Shown here: positions 19,959 through 30,413 of the stretch, in pieces
Numbering within the stretch: position 1 is the first letter of the stretch
Layout: every line of letters begins with the position of its first letter
Assembly: GCA_964035575.1 (NCBI GenBank)
Contig: OZ037889.1
Span: 1,054,001 to 1,118,000 of the forward strand
Length of the DNA stretch: 64,000 nucleotides
Direction: 5' to 3'
From: Rhynchopus sp. YZ270_cl-10
Taxonomy: Eukaryota > Euglenozoa > Diplonemea > Diplonemida > Diplonemidae
Made by a program: the position numbers and the translations under genes
Notes under the pieces: generated by a model
Database searches by the model: none
Seen by the model: only the letters and a program-made list of their open reading frames with translations
What the model was told of the DNA's origin: nothing

Positions 19959-21482
19959 ATGAACCGACATTATGACGACTTCGCTCAGATGCGTGCTGAC
20001 TTCATTGCAATGGAGGAAGCAGGGACGACCAAGCTGCTGCGCCACAACACAGACCCGCTTGCAGAGCTGACCCCCGACCCTGCGCAATGCACGTCCGCGA
20101 CCGGCTTTGTCATCTCGATGCGGAAGCTGAGCAAGAAGCTGTTCTTTGTGAACCTCGTGGACCGCAGCATCAGCGACAAGAATAACAACGAAACCGTTTA
20201 CTACCTGGAGATTATCGTTGCAGCTCCACGGGCTGGGGATGTGGAGGGGATTGCGACACACCGTAAATGCTGCACCGTCACCAATGAAGTGCAGATTGAC
20301 GGCTATCTCGAGCGGAACGCAAAAAACGCGATTGTGTTGGTCGCGTCTAGTATCAAAATCATCACTTCGCTTGATACCGAGCCTGATGCAGTGGGTAATA
20401 CCCGTTTAGTGGCGAAGAATTCTGTGGTAGGCCAGGACCTCGCCCACGAAAAATTTCTTCGCAGATTGCTGAAAATTGCGACCAGCAACATTCACCAAAA
20501 GATTCCGCTTGGTGCTGAACACGAGGTGTGGCTGCCACCCATATGCAAACATTGGATGAAGAACTACAGAAAGCAGGGCAAAACGCTTCCTGTGGAGGAG
20601 TTGCAGAAGTTCCAAAACACACTCTGCCAGATCCAAGGCTGCACCAACAGACATTACTGCACTGATGAAGAGAGTGAACGGTTCTTGGCATTAACACAAC
20701 AACAGGCAGGCAGACTGGCAATGAAGATCGAAGACCCGGTGCACACAGAAGACGACAAACTCGCACATTCAACTAGATCTTCTGCCTTTGCGGATTTTCT
20801 CGAAAAAACCTTTGGTCGTGAATACCTCAACTCTGGCACCGGAGTGGTTGACATTGCTGGCGGAGTTGGTGCGATTACCTTTGAACTTCACGTCAAAAGA
20901 AACATCCGGTGTACCCTCATTGATCCACGCAAGCCGAAACTCATTAAATACCATGTCAAATACATTCGGCAAAAAATGAAGCAAGAACGTCTTGCAAAAC
21001 AGGCGTTGGCTGAGGCAGATACCACTGAATTTGAGATGGATATGGACATTTTTGATAATGACGATTCCAACACGACAGTGGAAGACGATTCCAAGCCGAC
21101 CTCTGGACTGGACACCTGCGTGAAGGAAGAGATGTTAATTACATTTCCTCATCGCGAGATTTTTTTTTCAACGGAAGTCGCAGAAGAGGACGAAGAGCTG
21201 CGCGCCGCCTCGCTCTTCATGGGCATGCACCCCGACCAAGCAACCTGCCCCATCCTAGACGCAGCGTTGACCCTCAACAAACCCTTCTGCATCGTCCCCT
21301 GCTGTGTCTTCCCCTCCCTCTTCCCCGACCGTCGCACCTCCGACAACGAGCCTGTCACAACCTATCCACAGTACATCCGCTACCTCACTGAACGTGATTC
21401 TCGCATCAAAACAGCGTTTCTTCCGTTCAAAGGAAGAAACCTTGTTCTCTACATGACACCTGAGGATGTGAAGGCAGGGTAA
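19959..21482 (+). CDS. OB-fold plus SAM-dependent methyltransferase-like protein
   Basis: A 507-residue soluble protein. Residues about 40-130 look like a tRNA-synthetase-type OB fold (GFVISMRKLSKKLFFVNLVD). A cysteine/histidine segment follows at about 210-235 (LCQIQGCTNRHYC). Residues 285-320 carry a SAM-binding loop (GVVDIAGGVGAITFELHV, then CTLIDPRKP) in a Rossmann methyltransferase domain. It continues with GMHPDQATCPILDAAL and FCIVPCCVFPSLFP, a signature shared by a family of uncharacterised eukaryotic methyltransferase-like proteins. An acidic insert (about 350-390) interrupts the domain. The pairing of an anticodon-binding-type fold with a methyltransferase suggests an RNA, perhaps tRNA, substrate; this is inference. 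Confidence 0.75.
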   Translation: MNRHYDDFAQMRADFIAMEEAGTTKLLRHNTDPLAELTPDPAQCTSATGFVISMRKLSKKLFFVNLVDRSISDKNNNETVYYLEIIVAAPRAGDVEGIATHRKCCTVTNEVQIDGYLERNAKNAIVLVASSIKIITSLDTEPDAVGNTRLVAKNSVVGQDLAHEKFLRRLLKIATSNIHQKIPLGAEHEVWLPPICKHWMKNYRKQGKTLPVEELQKFQNTLCQIQGCTNRHYCTDEESERFLALTQQQAGRLAMKIEDPVHTEDDKLAHSTRSSAFADFLEKTFGREYLNSGTGVVDIAGGVGAITFELHVKRNIRCTLIDPRKPKLIKYHVKYIRQKMKQERLAKQALAEADTTEFEMDMDIFDNDDSNTTVEDDSKPTSGLDTCVKEEMLITFPHREIFFSTEVAEEDEELRAASLFMGMHPDQATCPILDAALTLNKPFCIVPCCVFPSLFPDRRTSDNEPVTTYPQYIRYLTERDSRIKTAFLPFKGRNLVLYMTPEDVKAG

Positions 21483-22789
21483 AATACTATCCTCGAGGGA
21501 AGAAAAAAGAGAGGAGAAAAGTGACTTTTTTTTTTTTTGGATAAAAAAACGGTGAGGCAGAAATGTGAGGTGAAAGCGGGGGGGTTTTTTTTTGGAAGGA
21601 GATAGTGGGGTGTGGACAGAACAAAGGTAGCAGAATAGTCCACGAAATGGAGCTCCTGTGAAGAGAAGAAGAAGAAAAAAAAAAACCGTGGCTGCTATCT
21701 CGTGATGGTTGTGGTCTCAAAAATCAAACAAAAACTTTTCTCAGAATTGACAGAACGCCGTATTTCGTTGAACAACAACACCCGAGAGCTGACCTGTGTG
21801 GGAGCGGAGTGGGTGTGGATTGCAAAGAAGGGAGGAACTGATGGGCGCAAAGTGAAAAGAGCCAATAGAAAAGGAAAATATGAAATATCAAATGAGTTAG
21901 ACCATACGTTTTTCTCCCCAAAAAAGGGGATACCGTCAGAGTTGATGCCAAGGAAATAAAACAAAAAAGTCAGGAAGAAAAAAACCCCCCAAATTATCTA
22001 ACCCACAAAAACGGGGGAGAGGGGAAAAAAAGCAGAAGGGTAAAGTAGAGGGGAGAGGGGGCTATTCAAATACCACCCTCTCGTCTTTTCTTCCGCCCCC
22101 CCAACGGAGTGGCAATGCCTGCGTTCCAGAGGCGTTTTGTCACTCTATTCTTTTTTTGACCCAATTTTATCAAAACAACGCAAAAAACAACAAAAAAAAG
22201 GCACCCCCATTTTTTGGTTTTTTCAGTGCTTCTCTCAGTTCCCAAAAATAGTACTCAATTACAGTGAGCAAAAAACTTAATGTCTAAATGGAGAAGGAGT
22301 GAAGCAGTGCCTTGATTAACCCTGTACGATGAGGAATTTTGCACTTTTTTTTTTTTCCACCTCATGAAATGAAGGAGGAAATAGAAACAACGCACTTTGA
22401 ACACACTTTGTGGTTCTAGGGACGAACCGCGCTGCAGAGCCACCTCCTCACCAAAACAGGTCGAGGTTGTGTGTGTTTCACCACAACCTCCTCTCTCATG
22501 GGGTTTTATCGTGTGATGAGTGTTAAATTTCTATTTTTTTTTTTTTCCAACTATTCCACATACCCACATCCTCTCAGGTCCACTCCACCCCATCACCCCA
22601 CCCTTCTCTTTCCACAATGCCATAAATCCTATTAACCCTTCTTCACCTCTCTCTTCTCCAAAGACACACCGTCTTTTCGATCCTTTTTTTCCCCCCAAAA
22701 AATTCTCAACCTTTTTCACAAAAACCATCGGTTAACCTACGAAGAACGTTACCTCCCTACCTCCCTCCCTCCTCCTCCTCCCCCCTCAA
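21483..22789. other. Intergenic spacer with one dispersed repeat
   Basis: About 1.3 kb with no supported gene. It contains dispersed repeat D (22358-22540) and a short segment (about 22125-22160) resembling 11589-11625. From 22550 to 22788 the + strand is pyrimidine-rich and leads into the coiled-coil gene; the clearest CAG in it is at 22575-22577. Confidence 0.5.
22358..22540 (+). repeat. Dispersed repeat D, copy 1
   Basis: About 180 bases similar to 31939-32110. Shared blocks include GGAGGAAATAGAAACAA, GACGAACCGCGCTGCAGAGC, CACCAAAACAGGT, GAGGTTGTGTGTGTTTCACC and ATCGTGTGATGAGTGTTA. Both copies are on the + strand. No coding potential is evident. Confidence 0.85.
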
Positions 22790-23689
22790 ATGGAACCTTT
22801 TGGGGGGAGCTTGGGGAGGGTTGGGTGTGAAGAGCTTTTGTTTGTGACGAAGAAGCTTGCGGCTACGGAAGGGTGCTTGCGGGAGGCTGATATGCAAATG
22901 GAGACACTACGGGCAGAGCTTCGCAGACAGGATGATGTTCGACGCAGCCTTGAGGAAGGGGCACATGACGCAGCCCGACGCGAACGGCAGCTCCTCTCGG
23001 AGATATCCACCCTCGAGGCTACCCTGCGTGAACGTGACGCCGCCACCCTCGCCCTCCACACTGAATTAGAAGCGCACCAAACCGACGCCCTCCTCCACGA
23101 CCAACGCCTCTCCAGCCTCTCCTCCGCAGAATCCAAAATGGCGCGAATACAAGACGAACTCCACCGCCACAACCTGGACCTCATGGACGCAGACAAAAGG
23201 GACAACTACAATCAACGAGAAATCGCAAAGCTGCGACAGCTTGCAGAAGACGAAAGCAAATTATCTTCCCTATTAAAATCCGATCTAGCAAGAGAAAGGG
23301 TCAGAGTAAAAGAGCTGACAGAAAATGTACAGCAGGCCGAACAGTGTCTACGACGACAAATCTCTGAGCGTGGGGTGCGGTCTGCTGACACCGCACAGCT
23401 TCAAACCCTCTGCGAAGGATACCAGGTGCAGCTCGACACTGCTGCGGCAGAGCTCACCCACCGCGACCGCCTTGCTTCTCTCGAATCTGTCCAGCACAAC
23501 GTCGTCCGAGAAGGCCTCCAAACCCTCCTCCAGCGCCTCCACAGCACCCTCTCCCCGGAGAGGTTGAGGGAAGGGGGAGAAGGGGGGAGAGGAGACGAAG
23601 GAGAAGGGGAAGGAGAAGCGCCCCTCTCAGCGCTAGTGGCAGAGGTGACAGCGCAGGTGCGGGTGTTGCTGTTGGAGCGAAGGGCGTAG
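22790..23689 (+). CDS. Coiled-coil protein of unknown function
   Basis: A 299-residue protein dominated by heptad-like helix from about residue 20 to 250, rich in Glu, Arg, Leu, Gln and Ala (ELRRQDDVRRSLEEGAHDAA and similar). It then has a short Gly/Glu/Arg-rich linker (GEGGRGDEGEGEGEA) and a final helical stretch. There is no signal peptide or membrane segment. Such proteins commonly act in cytoskeletal, centriolar or flagellar structures, but nothing in the sequence identifies one. The open frame, its GC-rich third positions and its position in the one-way array support a real gene. Its 3' neighbour is repeat A followed directly by a transposable element. Confidence 0.7.
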   Translation: MEPFGGSLGRVGCEELLFVTKKLAATEGCLREADMQMETLRAELRRQDDVRRSLEEGAHDAARRERQLLSEISTLEATLRERDAATLALHTELEAHQTDALLHDQRLSSLSSAESKMARIQDELHRHNLDLMDADKRDNYNQREIAKLRQLAEDESKLSSLLKSDLARERVRVKELTENVQQAEQCLRRQISERGVRSADTAQLQTLCEGYQVQLDTAAAELTHRDRLASLESVQHNVVREGLQTLLQRLHSTLSPERLREGGEGGRGDEGEGEGEAPLSALVAEVTAQVRVLLLERRA

Positions 23690-23840
23690 CGATGGTGGGG
23701 AGAGGTTTGCAGGGGGGTTTTTTAAAAGGGGGGTGGAAGACTTGAGAAGATTGCTCCTTTTTTGTAAGGGGGGGTTTTTTGCGAGGTGGGGGTTTTTTAA
23801 GTACACCTCGAAAATGGATGTAAGTGCATGATTTGACGTC

Positions 23841-23912
23841 CACCCCCCGGTACACCATGTCATTGTACCAAGGTACACCTGTCACGAGAGGGCTGTTGTA
23901 TTTCAAGTCAAC
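23841..23912 (+). repeat. Dispersed repeat A, copy 2
   Basis: Core CGAGAGGGCTGTTGTATTTC then AAGTCAACT, preceded by GTACACC and TTGTACCAAGGTACACC. One of seven copies, all on the + strand. It ends about 20 bases before the target duplication of the element at 23940. Confidence 0.8.
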
Positions 23913-23939
23913 TTTTTTTTTTTTGTGACCGAGCTATCT

Positions 23940-25250
23940 CAGGGGAGTTTAAAAGTTTGGATTTTTTTCAAAAAAATCGGTTTGAGGTAAAAAATCGGTT
24001 TGGGCAAAAAAAAGCGAATTCCGAGCTTTCTCGCCCCCCCACGGGCCTCACCCCCCACCCTTCATCCCTTAACAACTTTTTTCGATTTCTGTTCCTTTTT
24101 AAAAAATTTTCTCAAAGATCTGAACAGAAACGAACAGGCACCCACGAACAGAACGCAACGAACGCATCCAACACAACGCAACCGATCTGAATGCATCGAA
24201 CGGAACCCAAGCAACGCAACGAGTGGTTACAAACCGCAGCCCACCTTCGGTACCCCGCAAGTGCGTTTCCGGCGCCACATACACGGGTCTGGGCCCAAAA
24301 AACCGGGTTTTGGGCTGAAACTCGTGGTTTTCGGTGAAAAACGCCCGTTTTGCCTTAAGGAACGCACGTTTCTAAACACTTTGGTGCCTCTGCGTGAAAT
24401 GTCTATTTTTGGTGGACCCCGTATGGGGGGGTGTAGGTACAGGGTGCGTAGCAAAAGCAACCTTAAAAACCTCAACACAGATTGTTAAGGAATTTTTGAG
24501 GGATGGGGTTATCCCAGGGCCTCACTTCCCCTTCCTCTCTCACTCATGTTTGGCTTCTCCGAGCTCCGTCCGTCAAATGGTGGGGTCACATTATCTGCAA
24601 AAACAGGATTTTTCTGGACAGAAACCCTGTTACGAGGAAATTTTTTTTTTTCAAAAATCCAGATTTTCCATAGCTTTTTTCACGGGTCAGGAAAGATCTT
24701 TTTTTTTTTTTTTTTTTTTCGAGAAAAAAAATCCTCTTCTCCCGAAAAAAAAAAAAAAAAAAAAGATTTTTGGGAGAAAAAAAAAAAGAGAAAAGATTTG
24801 AAAATCCTGGAAAAATCCTGAAAAATCCTGGAAAAATCCATGAAATTTCATGAAAAATCTCGAGATCTTGAGAAATCTTTGAAAAAAAAAAAAAAAGATT
24901 TTCAAAATCTTTTTTTTTTTTTCCCCCAAAAAGATTTTTCAAAATCCCAAAAATCTTTTTTATCTTTTTTTTGAGAAAAAAAAGATTTTCAAGATCTTTT
25001 TCATCTTTTTTTCTCTTTTTTTTCCTTTTTTTTCCAGGATTTTTCAAAGATCTCAAAGATCTCGAGAGATCCTGAAAAAAAAAGACAAAAATCCTGAAAA
25101 TCTTGATTTTTTTTTTTTTTCTCCCGAAAAAAGACAAAAAAAGACAAAAGATCTTTCCTGACCCGTGTTTTTTTTTTTTTTTTTTTCAAAATCCTCAAAC
25201 CGAATTTTTCGGTTTTTGAAACCGGTAAACCGATATTTTAAACTCCCCTG
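23940..25250. mobile_element. Non-autonomous hAT-like element (1311 bp) with 8-bp duplication
   Basis: The terminal inverted repeat is CAGGGGAGTTTAAAA at 23940-23954, with its complement at 25236-25250; an inner block with CGGTTTGAGG is also inverted. It is flanked by the octamer AGCTATCT on both sides (23932-23939 and 25251-25258). CAGGG-type ends and an 8-bp duplication indicate a hAT family. There is no transposase. The interior is unusual: 24110-24370 shares blocks with the tandem repeat at 12.7-13.3 kb, and 24640-25190 is almost entirely A/T runs and AGATCTT/GAAAATCC-type words that are locally self-complementary. Confidence 0.9.
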
Positions 25251-25626
25251 AGCTATCTCCATTGCGGGCAAACAACTCTGTGACACACAGTTGCTTTGGG
25301 AAGACCTTTGATGGGGTTCTCCTATGCCTATCGGATGCAAAGAGGGGTACTGGGGAGTGTGAGGGGACATAGACAACGTTGTGAGTGTGAGTGCATGATA
25401 TATGTCTGTGAGTGGAGTCCTGTGGGCCCACAAAGAGGTGTATGGGGAGTGTGTTGTGTTTGCCACGACCGTTTTGTCCGTGCTCAACCATGGAGAAAAG
25501 GTTGTGGAGAGAAGAGACCACTGAAGGTTAATGGGAGGCAGAGCGTCGTGTGTTTGATACTATTTTTTATGGATAAATTCCTAATCTGGAATATGGCAGA
25601 GGGAGGGGTGAGAAGGGGGTGTATCT

Positions 25627-25680
25627 GATAACTAATAGGGGGGAATTCTGGCGTAGAATATGGCCCCAAGGGTGTGTAAT
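25627..25680 (+). repeat. Dispersed repeat E, copy 2
   Basis: Similar to 9823-9880: AATAGGGGGG, AATTCT, AGAATATGGCCCCAA, then GTGTAAT. Confidence 0.65.
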
Positions 25681-26179
25681 ATTTTGAGATGGGTCTCTGT
25701 GCTTGAAAATCAAGCACGGGGTGTTTTTCCCTATGGGATAATACCCAAAATATAAAATGGCGTGTGTTCTGTATGTGTGCCCAATCAGAGGCCCATTTCT
25801 TTCATCTTTTGGTAGGGTTCATTTTTTTATAGCTATTTAGATCCTGTATTTACTTGTTCCTTGTTTTTTTCCTCCTGTACATTTTTGCTTTTTTATTGTT
25901 TCCTCATCAAAAACCTTTTTCAAAAGAGGGCGCTTCTAAAGGTATTGTTCATTCTTTTTTTACTACTTTTCAGGCATTTTCCCCTTCTAAGCCCTCAATG
26001 GCTATGTCCCATCTTTCCTGATTCCTATCACCCTCAATACAACGGTCGCAGAAGCGAGCTTCGTAGAACACCTTCCTTCCTCCCTGCCACGTGGTCCACC
26101 TGTTCTGTTGAGGAATATTGGTGTGGTTCATGTTGTGTGGGATGCGTCTTTCAAAAGGGTGCCCCTTGCCCATCCCTCG

Positions 26180-26225
26180 TTCCTCTCCCCTCCCCTCCCC
26201 CTCCCCGCACACCTTTGACACTCAG
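26180..26225 (+). promoter_or_regulatory. Pyrimidine tract and acceptor-like CAG, cyclase 1
   Basis: CTCCCCTCCCC-type tract followed by CACCTTTGACACTCAG, 49 bases before the ATG at 26275. The same arrangement is kept before the second cyclase. Confidence 0.55.
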
Positions 26226-26274
26226 GCGGGTGGGTGGCAGCCCAACAGTGAGGAGGTGCACCTCTCCCCTCTTG

Positions 26275-29106
26275 ATGCCGCAGCGCCCGCAGTGCCTCAC
26301 ATCAGGGTGCAAGGTGTCGCTGAAGGCAGCGTTTCTGCTGCTCTTCAGCCTTGGGGTGGGGCTGTGCTGCACAGCATGTCTTGCGCAGACCACGGCTGGG
26401 TATGAAAGCCATATGTCGTCCATCGCAACCCAATGCATGACACAAAACGGGAAGGCAGTGACGAAGCATGTTCGCAGTATGATCGAGTACTACCTGGAGG
26501 AACACGAGCAGATTGTGCTGAAGTGGCGTCGGTTTGAAGAACGCACAAAACGTCTGCAGAAAGAAGCAGGCAGGCAGACGCGGAAGTACAACTGGTGGCG
26601 GCGGACGATCTCACAGATGTTTGTGCAGACAAAGTTCCGGCAGTCTGGCATGATGATGTGCTTTGCGGACAACTCGTTTGAGATGTCTGAGTTCGACACC
26701 GACTACGCACGCCAGCAGCAGATTGTTTCCTACCAGAACAACGACGGCCACCTTGGGTTGAACGCACATTACCAAAAGGACAGCGAGCAGGGCACGACGG
26801 AGTCGGTGCTGACAAACAGAAAGGGCATCCCTCTGGGGGAGACGGTGTCGACACGGCGCCTCAACTACTGCACAGAGGAGGCCTGGTACACCTTGCTCAT
26901 GCAGGCTGTCTCGAGCTCTGTGAACTACAACCGTGCGTCGGGTCGTGACATTGTGCGCCACCAGGTGACCCATGCGTTGTACCGGTACTCACAGTCGGTG
27001 CCGCTGGCGATCACTATCGCGACACCTATTCTGCAAATTGTTGACAATCCTGAGGGCTTTTTTTCGTTTCCCGCCGTTGATGGTTTTGGCATCGTAGTGA
27101 ACGCGAGCCAGCGCTTTATGTTCTACGACACTGACCTGAACAAAAACGTTACCATTGTTGGAGCTGTTGCCACTGTTATACCTTTACCGAAACTGAACTG
27201 GGAGATACACACTGTCCTGCGCACGAGCAACTTCTTGAGCAGTGCTACACCTGATGTGGTGAACTATGCTTTACGCGCTGTGCGCTTTATTCTTGGCCAG
27301 ACACCTGAGGAGCAGGGCGTGCCAAAACCACTTGTTGTTGGTGTGCCGTTTGTCCAGACCACATATGCAGACGACGACAACACGTATGTGGACAAATACG
27401 CAGGAGTAAGCAAATCAGTGGCCGAACACATGCAGGCAAGATCTGCATTCGCGGGCATCTCCCTGCACCTCGCAGACGTGAACAACGGCATCCTCCTCGC
27501 CTCCACCATGGACGTTGCAAAGACGGAGCACTACCTCAGCCCCTACCCAGTATCCTTCAACGAGACAGCACCCACGCAGCCCCCCACATACCCCCTTCTC
27601 ATCACCACATCGTGCACGTCTGGAAACACAGTCCTCGGCGGTGAATTGCTGCACACCCTTGTGAACCTCAAACCAGGTGTCCTATACGAAGTGAACCTCC
27701 TCCACGAAGACGTGTTCATCTACAAGGACGAGGTCTTCCCCAACAAGACCGTGCTCGGAGCAGACTGGAGCACCCTGACGGTGCTCCCAAGTGCGTACGC
27801 ATACCAAGGCATCTCAAAGTCGCGCACAATAGCAATCTACACCTCCGCCGCAGTGCTCTTTGTGGCCCTCCTCGCTGTGTTTGTGGGTCTGCGCTACATC
27901 ATGAGCCCACTGCAGAAAGCAAGCACCTCGGTGGTCGAGCTTGCAGAGACAGGGATTGAGTCCACAGGTTCCTCAGTGTCGTCAGGACAGCACAGCCAGG
28001 GGAGCTCTGTCTTCACTGAAGTGTATGGGCTGCAGCTTGCAGAGCGCACTGTGACACAGCGTCTGAAGTGGTGCATCGCGTCTGTGCCCGACGCAGCAGC
28101 AAGCATGCTTGCGTTGGACGGATTCTTGAACGGGGAAGCGCTATCGAACCCTTTGCTGTTCGAAGAGGAGCCTGTGGAGGCAGACGTGGTGCTTGGCTGC
28201 AAAGAAGACTGCCTGCACAAAGCTGAGAAGCTGCGGAGAAAGCACCAATTAAGTTCAACTTCTCTGACATCACAGGAAACAGTCCCGTTCAGGAAGCGAC
28301 AGGTCTCTGTGCTCACGATCAGAATCAACACACTTGCTCTGAGCAAAGTGCTTTCGTACGAGAAGATCACACCGAACACCGTTGCCCTGAACCAGCTCTC
28401 TCTGATGGCGGACACAGTGAAGCGGCACGCCGGTGTGGTGCACTCCTGCAGTGAGGACACTGTGAACGCCCTGTACGCGTCGAATGCAGCAGGCATCCCA
28501 CACAGGGCAAATGCTGTGCGTTGTGTGGTGTCGCTGTTGACGGTGTCGTCAGAGTCGCGCCACTCTGGAGAAGGGCTTCTGTCGAACTCGACGATTGGCG
28601 GACACGCAGGACGGTGCTATGTGGGCCACCTTGGGACGCCGCACATACGGTTCCCTGCTGCCTGTGGTTTGGTGCTGCAGGAGGCGCGCCTGCTGCGGGA
28701 GCTGTGCCCTTCACGCCAGTGCACGACGCTGCTGTCGGACCTGCTGGTGCGTGGTGTTGACTGTGCATTTGGGATTGTGCTGCGAGCTGTGGACTTGGTG
28801 CGGTTCCCACTGCAGACGACTGCAGCGTTGGTGTTTGACGTGCTGCCGTTTGATGCTGACACGATGCAGGGGGAGGGTGGGGTGGAGCCAAAGTACATCA
28901 CGTTGTGGAACGAGATCAAGGCGACAGGTGCACAGGGTGTGGAGGCAGCGTTGTCTGCATGGACGTTGAACGACCAGGAAGCAGTGCATGCGGGCACGGT
29001 GGCGTTGGTGTCTCGGTTACGGGCCAAGCTGCCTGGGGAGTCTGTGGCCACGTCCATTGCTTCTTTGGCACCGTACCGTGTTGCGTCTGACATGCCGATG
29101 GCCTAA
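26275..29106 (+). CDS. Receptor-type cyclase-like membrane protein 1 (degenerate class III cyclase)
   Basis: I start this at the first ATG (26275), giving 943 residues and a signal peptide (1 to about 37, ending CCTACLA). The ectodomain spans about 38-518 and a membrane helix 519-541 (IYTSAAVLFVALLAVFVGL). The cytosolic part carries a class III nucleotidyl cyclase-like fold at about 673-815 (VSVLTIRINTLALSKV, then STIGGHAGRCYVGHLG). The usual metal-binding Asp residues look lost: FADI is TIRI and GD-x-x-x-A is SEDTVNA, so it may be a pseudo-enzyme or heterodimer subunit. The single-pass layout recalls receptor cyclases of kinetoplastids. It pairs with the gene at 33340: ends nearly identical, residues about 317-480 strongly diverged. 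Ligand unknown. Confidence 0.8.
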   Translation: MPQRPQCLTSGCKVSLKAAFLLLFSLGVGLCCTACLAQTTAGYESHMSSIATQCMTQNGKAVTKHVRSMIEYYLEEHEQIVLKWRRFEERTKRLQKEAGRQTRKYNWWRRTISQMFVQTKFRQSGMMMCFADNSFEMSEFDTDYARQQQIVSYQNNDGHLGLNAHYQKDSEQGTTESVLTNRKGIPLGETVSTRRLNYCTEEAWYTLLMQAVSSSVNYNRASGRDIVRHQVTHALYRYSQSVPLAITIATPILQIVDNPEGFFSFPAVDGFGIVVNASQRFMFYDTDLNKNVTIVGAVATVIPLPKLNWEIHTVLRTSNFLSSATPDVVNYALRAVRFILGQTPEEQGVPKPLVVGVPFVQTTYADDDNTYVDKYAGVSKSVAEHMQARSAFAGISLHLADVNNGILLASTMDVAKTEHYLSPYPVSFNETAPTQPPTYPLLITTSCTSGNTVLGGELLHTLVNLKPGVLYEVNLLHEDVFIYKDEVFPNKTVLGADWSTLTVLPSAYAYQGISKSRTIAIYTSAAVLFVALLAVFVGLRYIMSPLQKASTSVVELAETGIESTGSSVSSGQHSQGSSVFTEVYGLQLAERTVTQRLKWCIASVPDAAASMLALDGFLNGEALSNPLLFEEEPVEADVVLGCKEDCLHKAEKLRRKHQLSSTSLTSQETVPFRKRQVSVLTIRINTLALSKVLSYEKITPNTVALNQLSLMADTVKRHAGVVHSCSEDTVNALYASNAAGIPHRANAVRCVVSLLTVSSESRHSGEGLLSNSTIGGHAGRCYVGHLGTPHIRFPAACGLVLQEARLLRELCPSRQCTTLLSDLLVRGVDCAFGIVLRAVDLVRFPLQTTAALVFDVLPFDADTMQGEGGVEPKYITLWNEIKATGAQGVEAALSAWTLNDQEAVHAGTVALVSRLRAKLPGESVATSIASLAPYRVASDMPMA

Positions 29107-29173
29107 TGCCCCTGAGACGATGCCACTCGTTTCATGCGCTACATATTGCTGGCGTGCAGTATCCACGGTCAGT

Positions 29174-29199
29174 GGTATTAGTGTAGACACCTGAGGATG
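29174..29199 (-). repeat. Dispersed repeat B, reverse-strand copy
   Basis: Read on the - strand it gives CATCCTCAGGTGTCTACACT then AATACC, matching the core of the copies at 41257, 53911 and 54697 with one mismatch. Confidence 0.7.
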
Positions 29200-29975
29200 C
29201 GCTTCGCCATTTGCCTTTTCTTGTTCCCTCCCCCCAACAACTAGTCCCGAAGTAAGTGCAAATGGTGTTGTATGTGAGCCGACTCAGTGGCAACCATGTT
29301 ACCGTGCAGTGGTATGGCCGTTCCGTCCACCTGTGTATCAAGTCTTCTTCCGTTTTCTCCATTTTCCCAATCCGCCCCACAAAAAACCACGGTTTTTATT
29401 GTGATAAAAAAATGTTGGAATGACAGTGCGCAAAAGCTTCGCATTCCTATTCTGAATTTTGTGCTGATTTCTCTCTCTCTTTTCTTCTGTCAACTTCACT
29501 TTCTTCTTCTCTTTCTTGAAAGACTGAGCAGGAGAGGCTGAGGTTCTTCTGGGTGGGGGGTATTGGCCAAGGGTAAAATTGTGTCTGTTTGTTTGTTTTC
29601 AGGTGTGTGTGATCCCTGTCCAGAAGAGCACATTGTATGTGTTTTGTGTATGCAGCAATTGACCCCAGTTTTTTGATGCAATAAAACCGAACAAATGAGG
29701 GGCGCAAATTCTGGAACATATTCTAGATCAAAAATATCCGATTTCAAAATGTGAGTTTGTGTGTCGTCTTTGTGGCCCGTTCTTTTCTGTCTTTTTCTTA
29801 CAATCGCTCTCTGTACTCTTTTGTTTGTTTTGTTTCTTTTCAGAATATATTCGCACCGCTTGCCAAGTTAGTAAGGTAACTGAGGCTCAGGTTAGTCTCA
29901 CAAACTTTTCTTTAACTTTCTCTCTTTTTTTATTTTGTGCGTTCACAGCAGCCCCTCCGCTACGTTTTCAGATTT

Positions 29976-30347
29976 TTTTTGAGTTCTGTTGCGGGGGTTT
30001 TTTTTTAACCCTGCGCCAGTGTCTTATCCAGGAATTCAGATTTCAAGATTGGGGGGTCAGCTGTTTTTGTGCCCAAAAATTTTTCAGCCCTGCTGACCAG
30101 GGACATTGGGAACTGTATTTTTTTTGGCGGAGCAAAAAAAAATCAAACAAATGGCGCCGCAGGCGAAAAAAAATTTAGGGTACGGTGTAAAAATCTAGCT
30201 TTTTCAGCACAGAGTCACACATCGAATCCTTTTTTGCGGAGCAAAAAAGGAAAAATGGCGCCGCAGGCAAAAAAAAAATTGAGGTACAGCCTGGATGGTG
30301 CGGTCAGCAACCCAGTTCCCATGGTACTCCCGTGGTTCAACACCATG

Positions 30348-30380
<33 letters not shown>

Positions 30381-30413
30381 CAGACTTCTGTTGCGCCGCA
30401 ACAGAACTTTATA
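29976..30413. repeat. Block bounded by inverted AGTTCTGTTGCGG
   Basis: AGTTCTGTTGCGG at about 29977 is inverted as CCGCAACAGAACT at about 30399-30411. Inside, a segment of about 60 bases is duplicated directly (about 30127-30185 and 30232-30290), each with CGGAGCAAAAAA and ATGGCGCCGCAGGC. No target duplication is clear. It may be a decayed miniature element. Confidence 0.5.

Larger units (their letters stand above)
25259..26274. other. Upstream region of cyclase gene 1
   Basis: It holds dispersed repeat E copy 2 (25627-25680). From about 26085 it is similar to the region upstream of the second cyclase (from about 32985): both share CACCTG-TCTGTTG, GTCTTTCAAAAG and a C/T tract ending in CTTTGACACTCAG. 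The frame stays open from 25861, but there is no ATG before 26275, so this part is treated as leader. Confidence 0.55.

Noticed and set aside
24394-25198. Several Lys/Phe-rich frames inside the 1311-bp element
   Set aside because: They are translations of A- and T-runs on both strands.
25861-26274. N-terminal extension of cyclase 1 by 138 codons
   Set aside because: It has no ATG, translates a pyrimidine-rich leader and is replaced by a diverged leader before cyclase 2, whereas the signal peptide follows the ATG at 26275.
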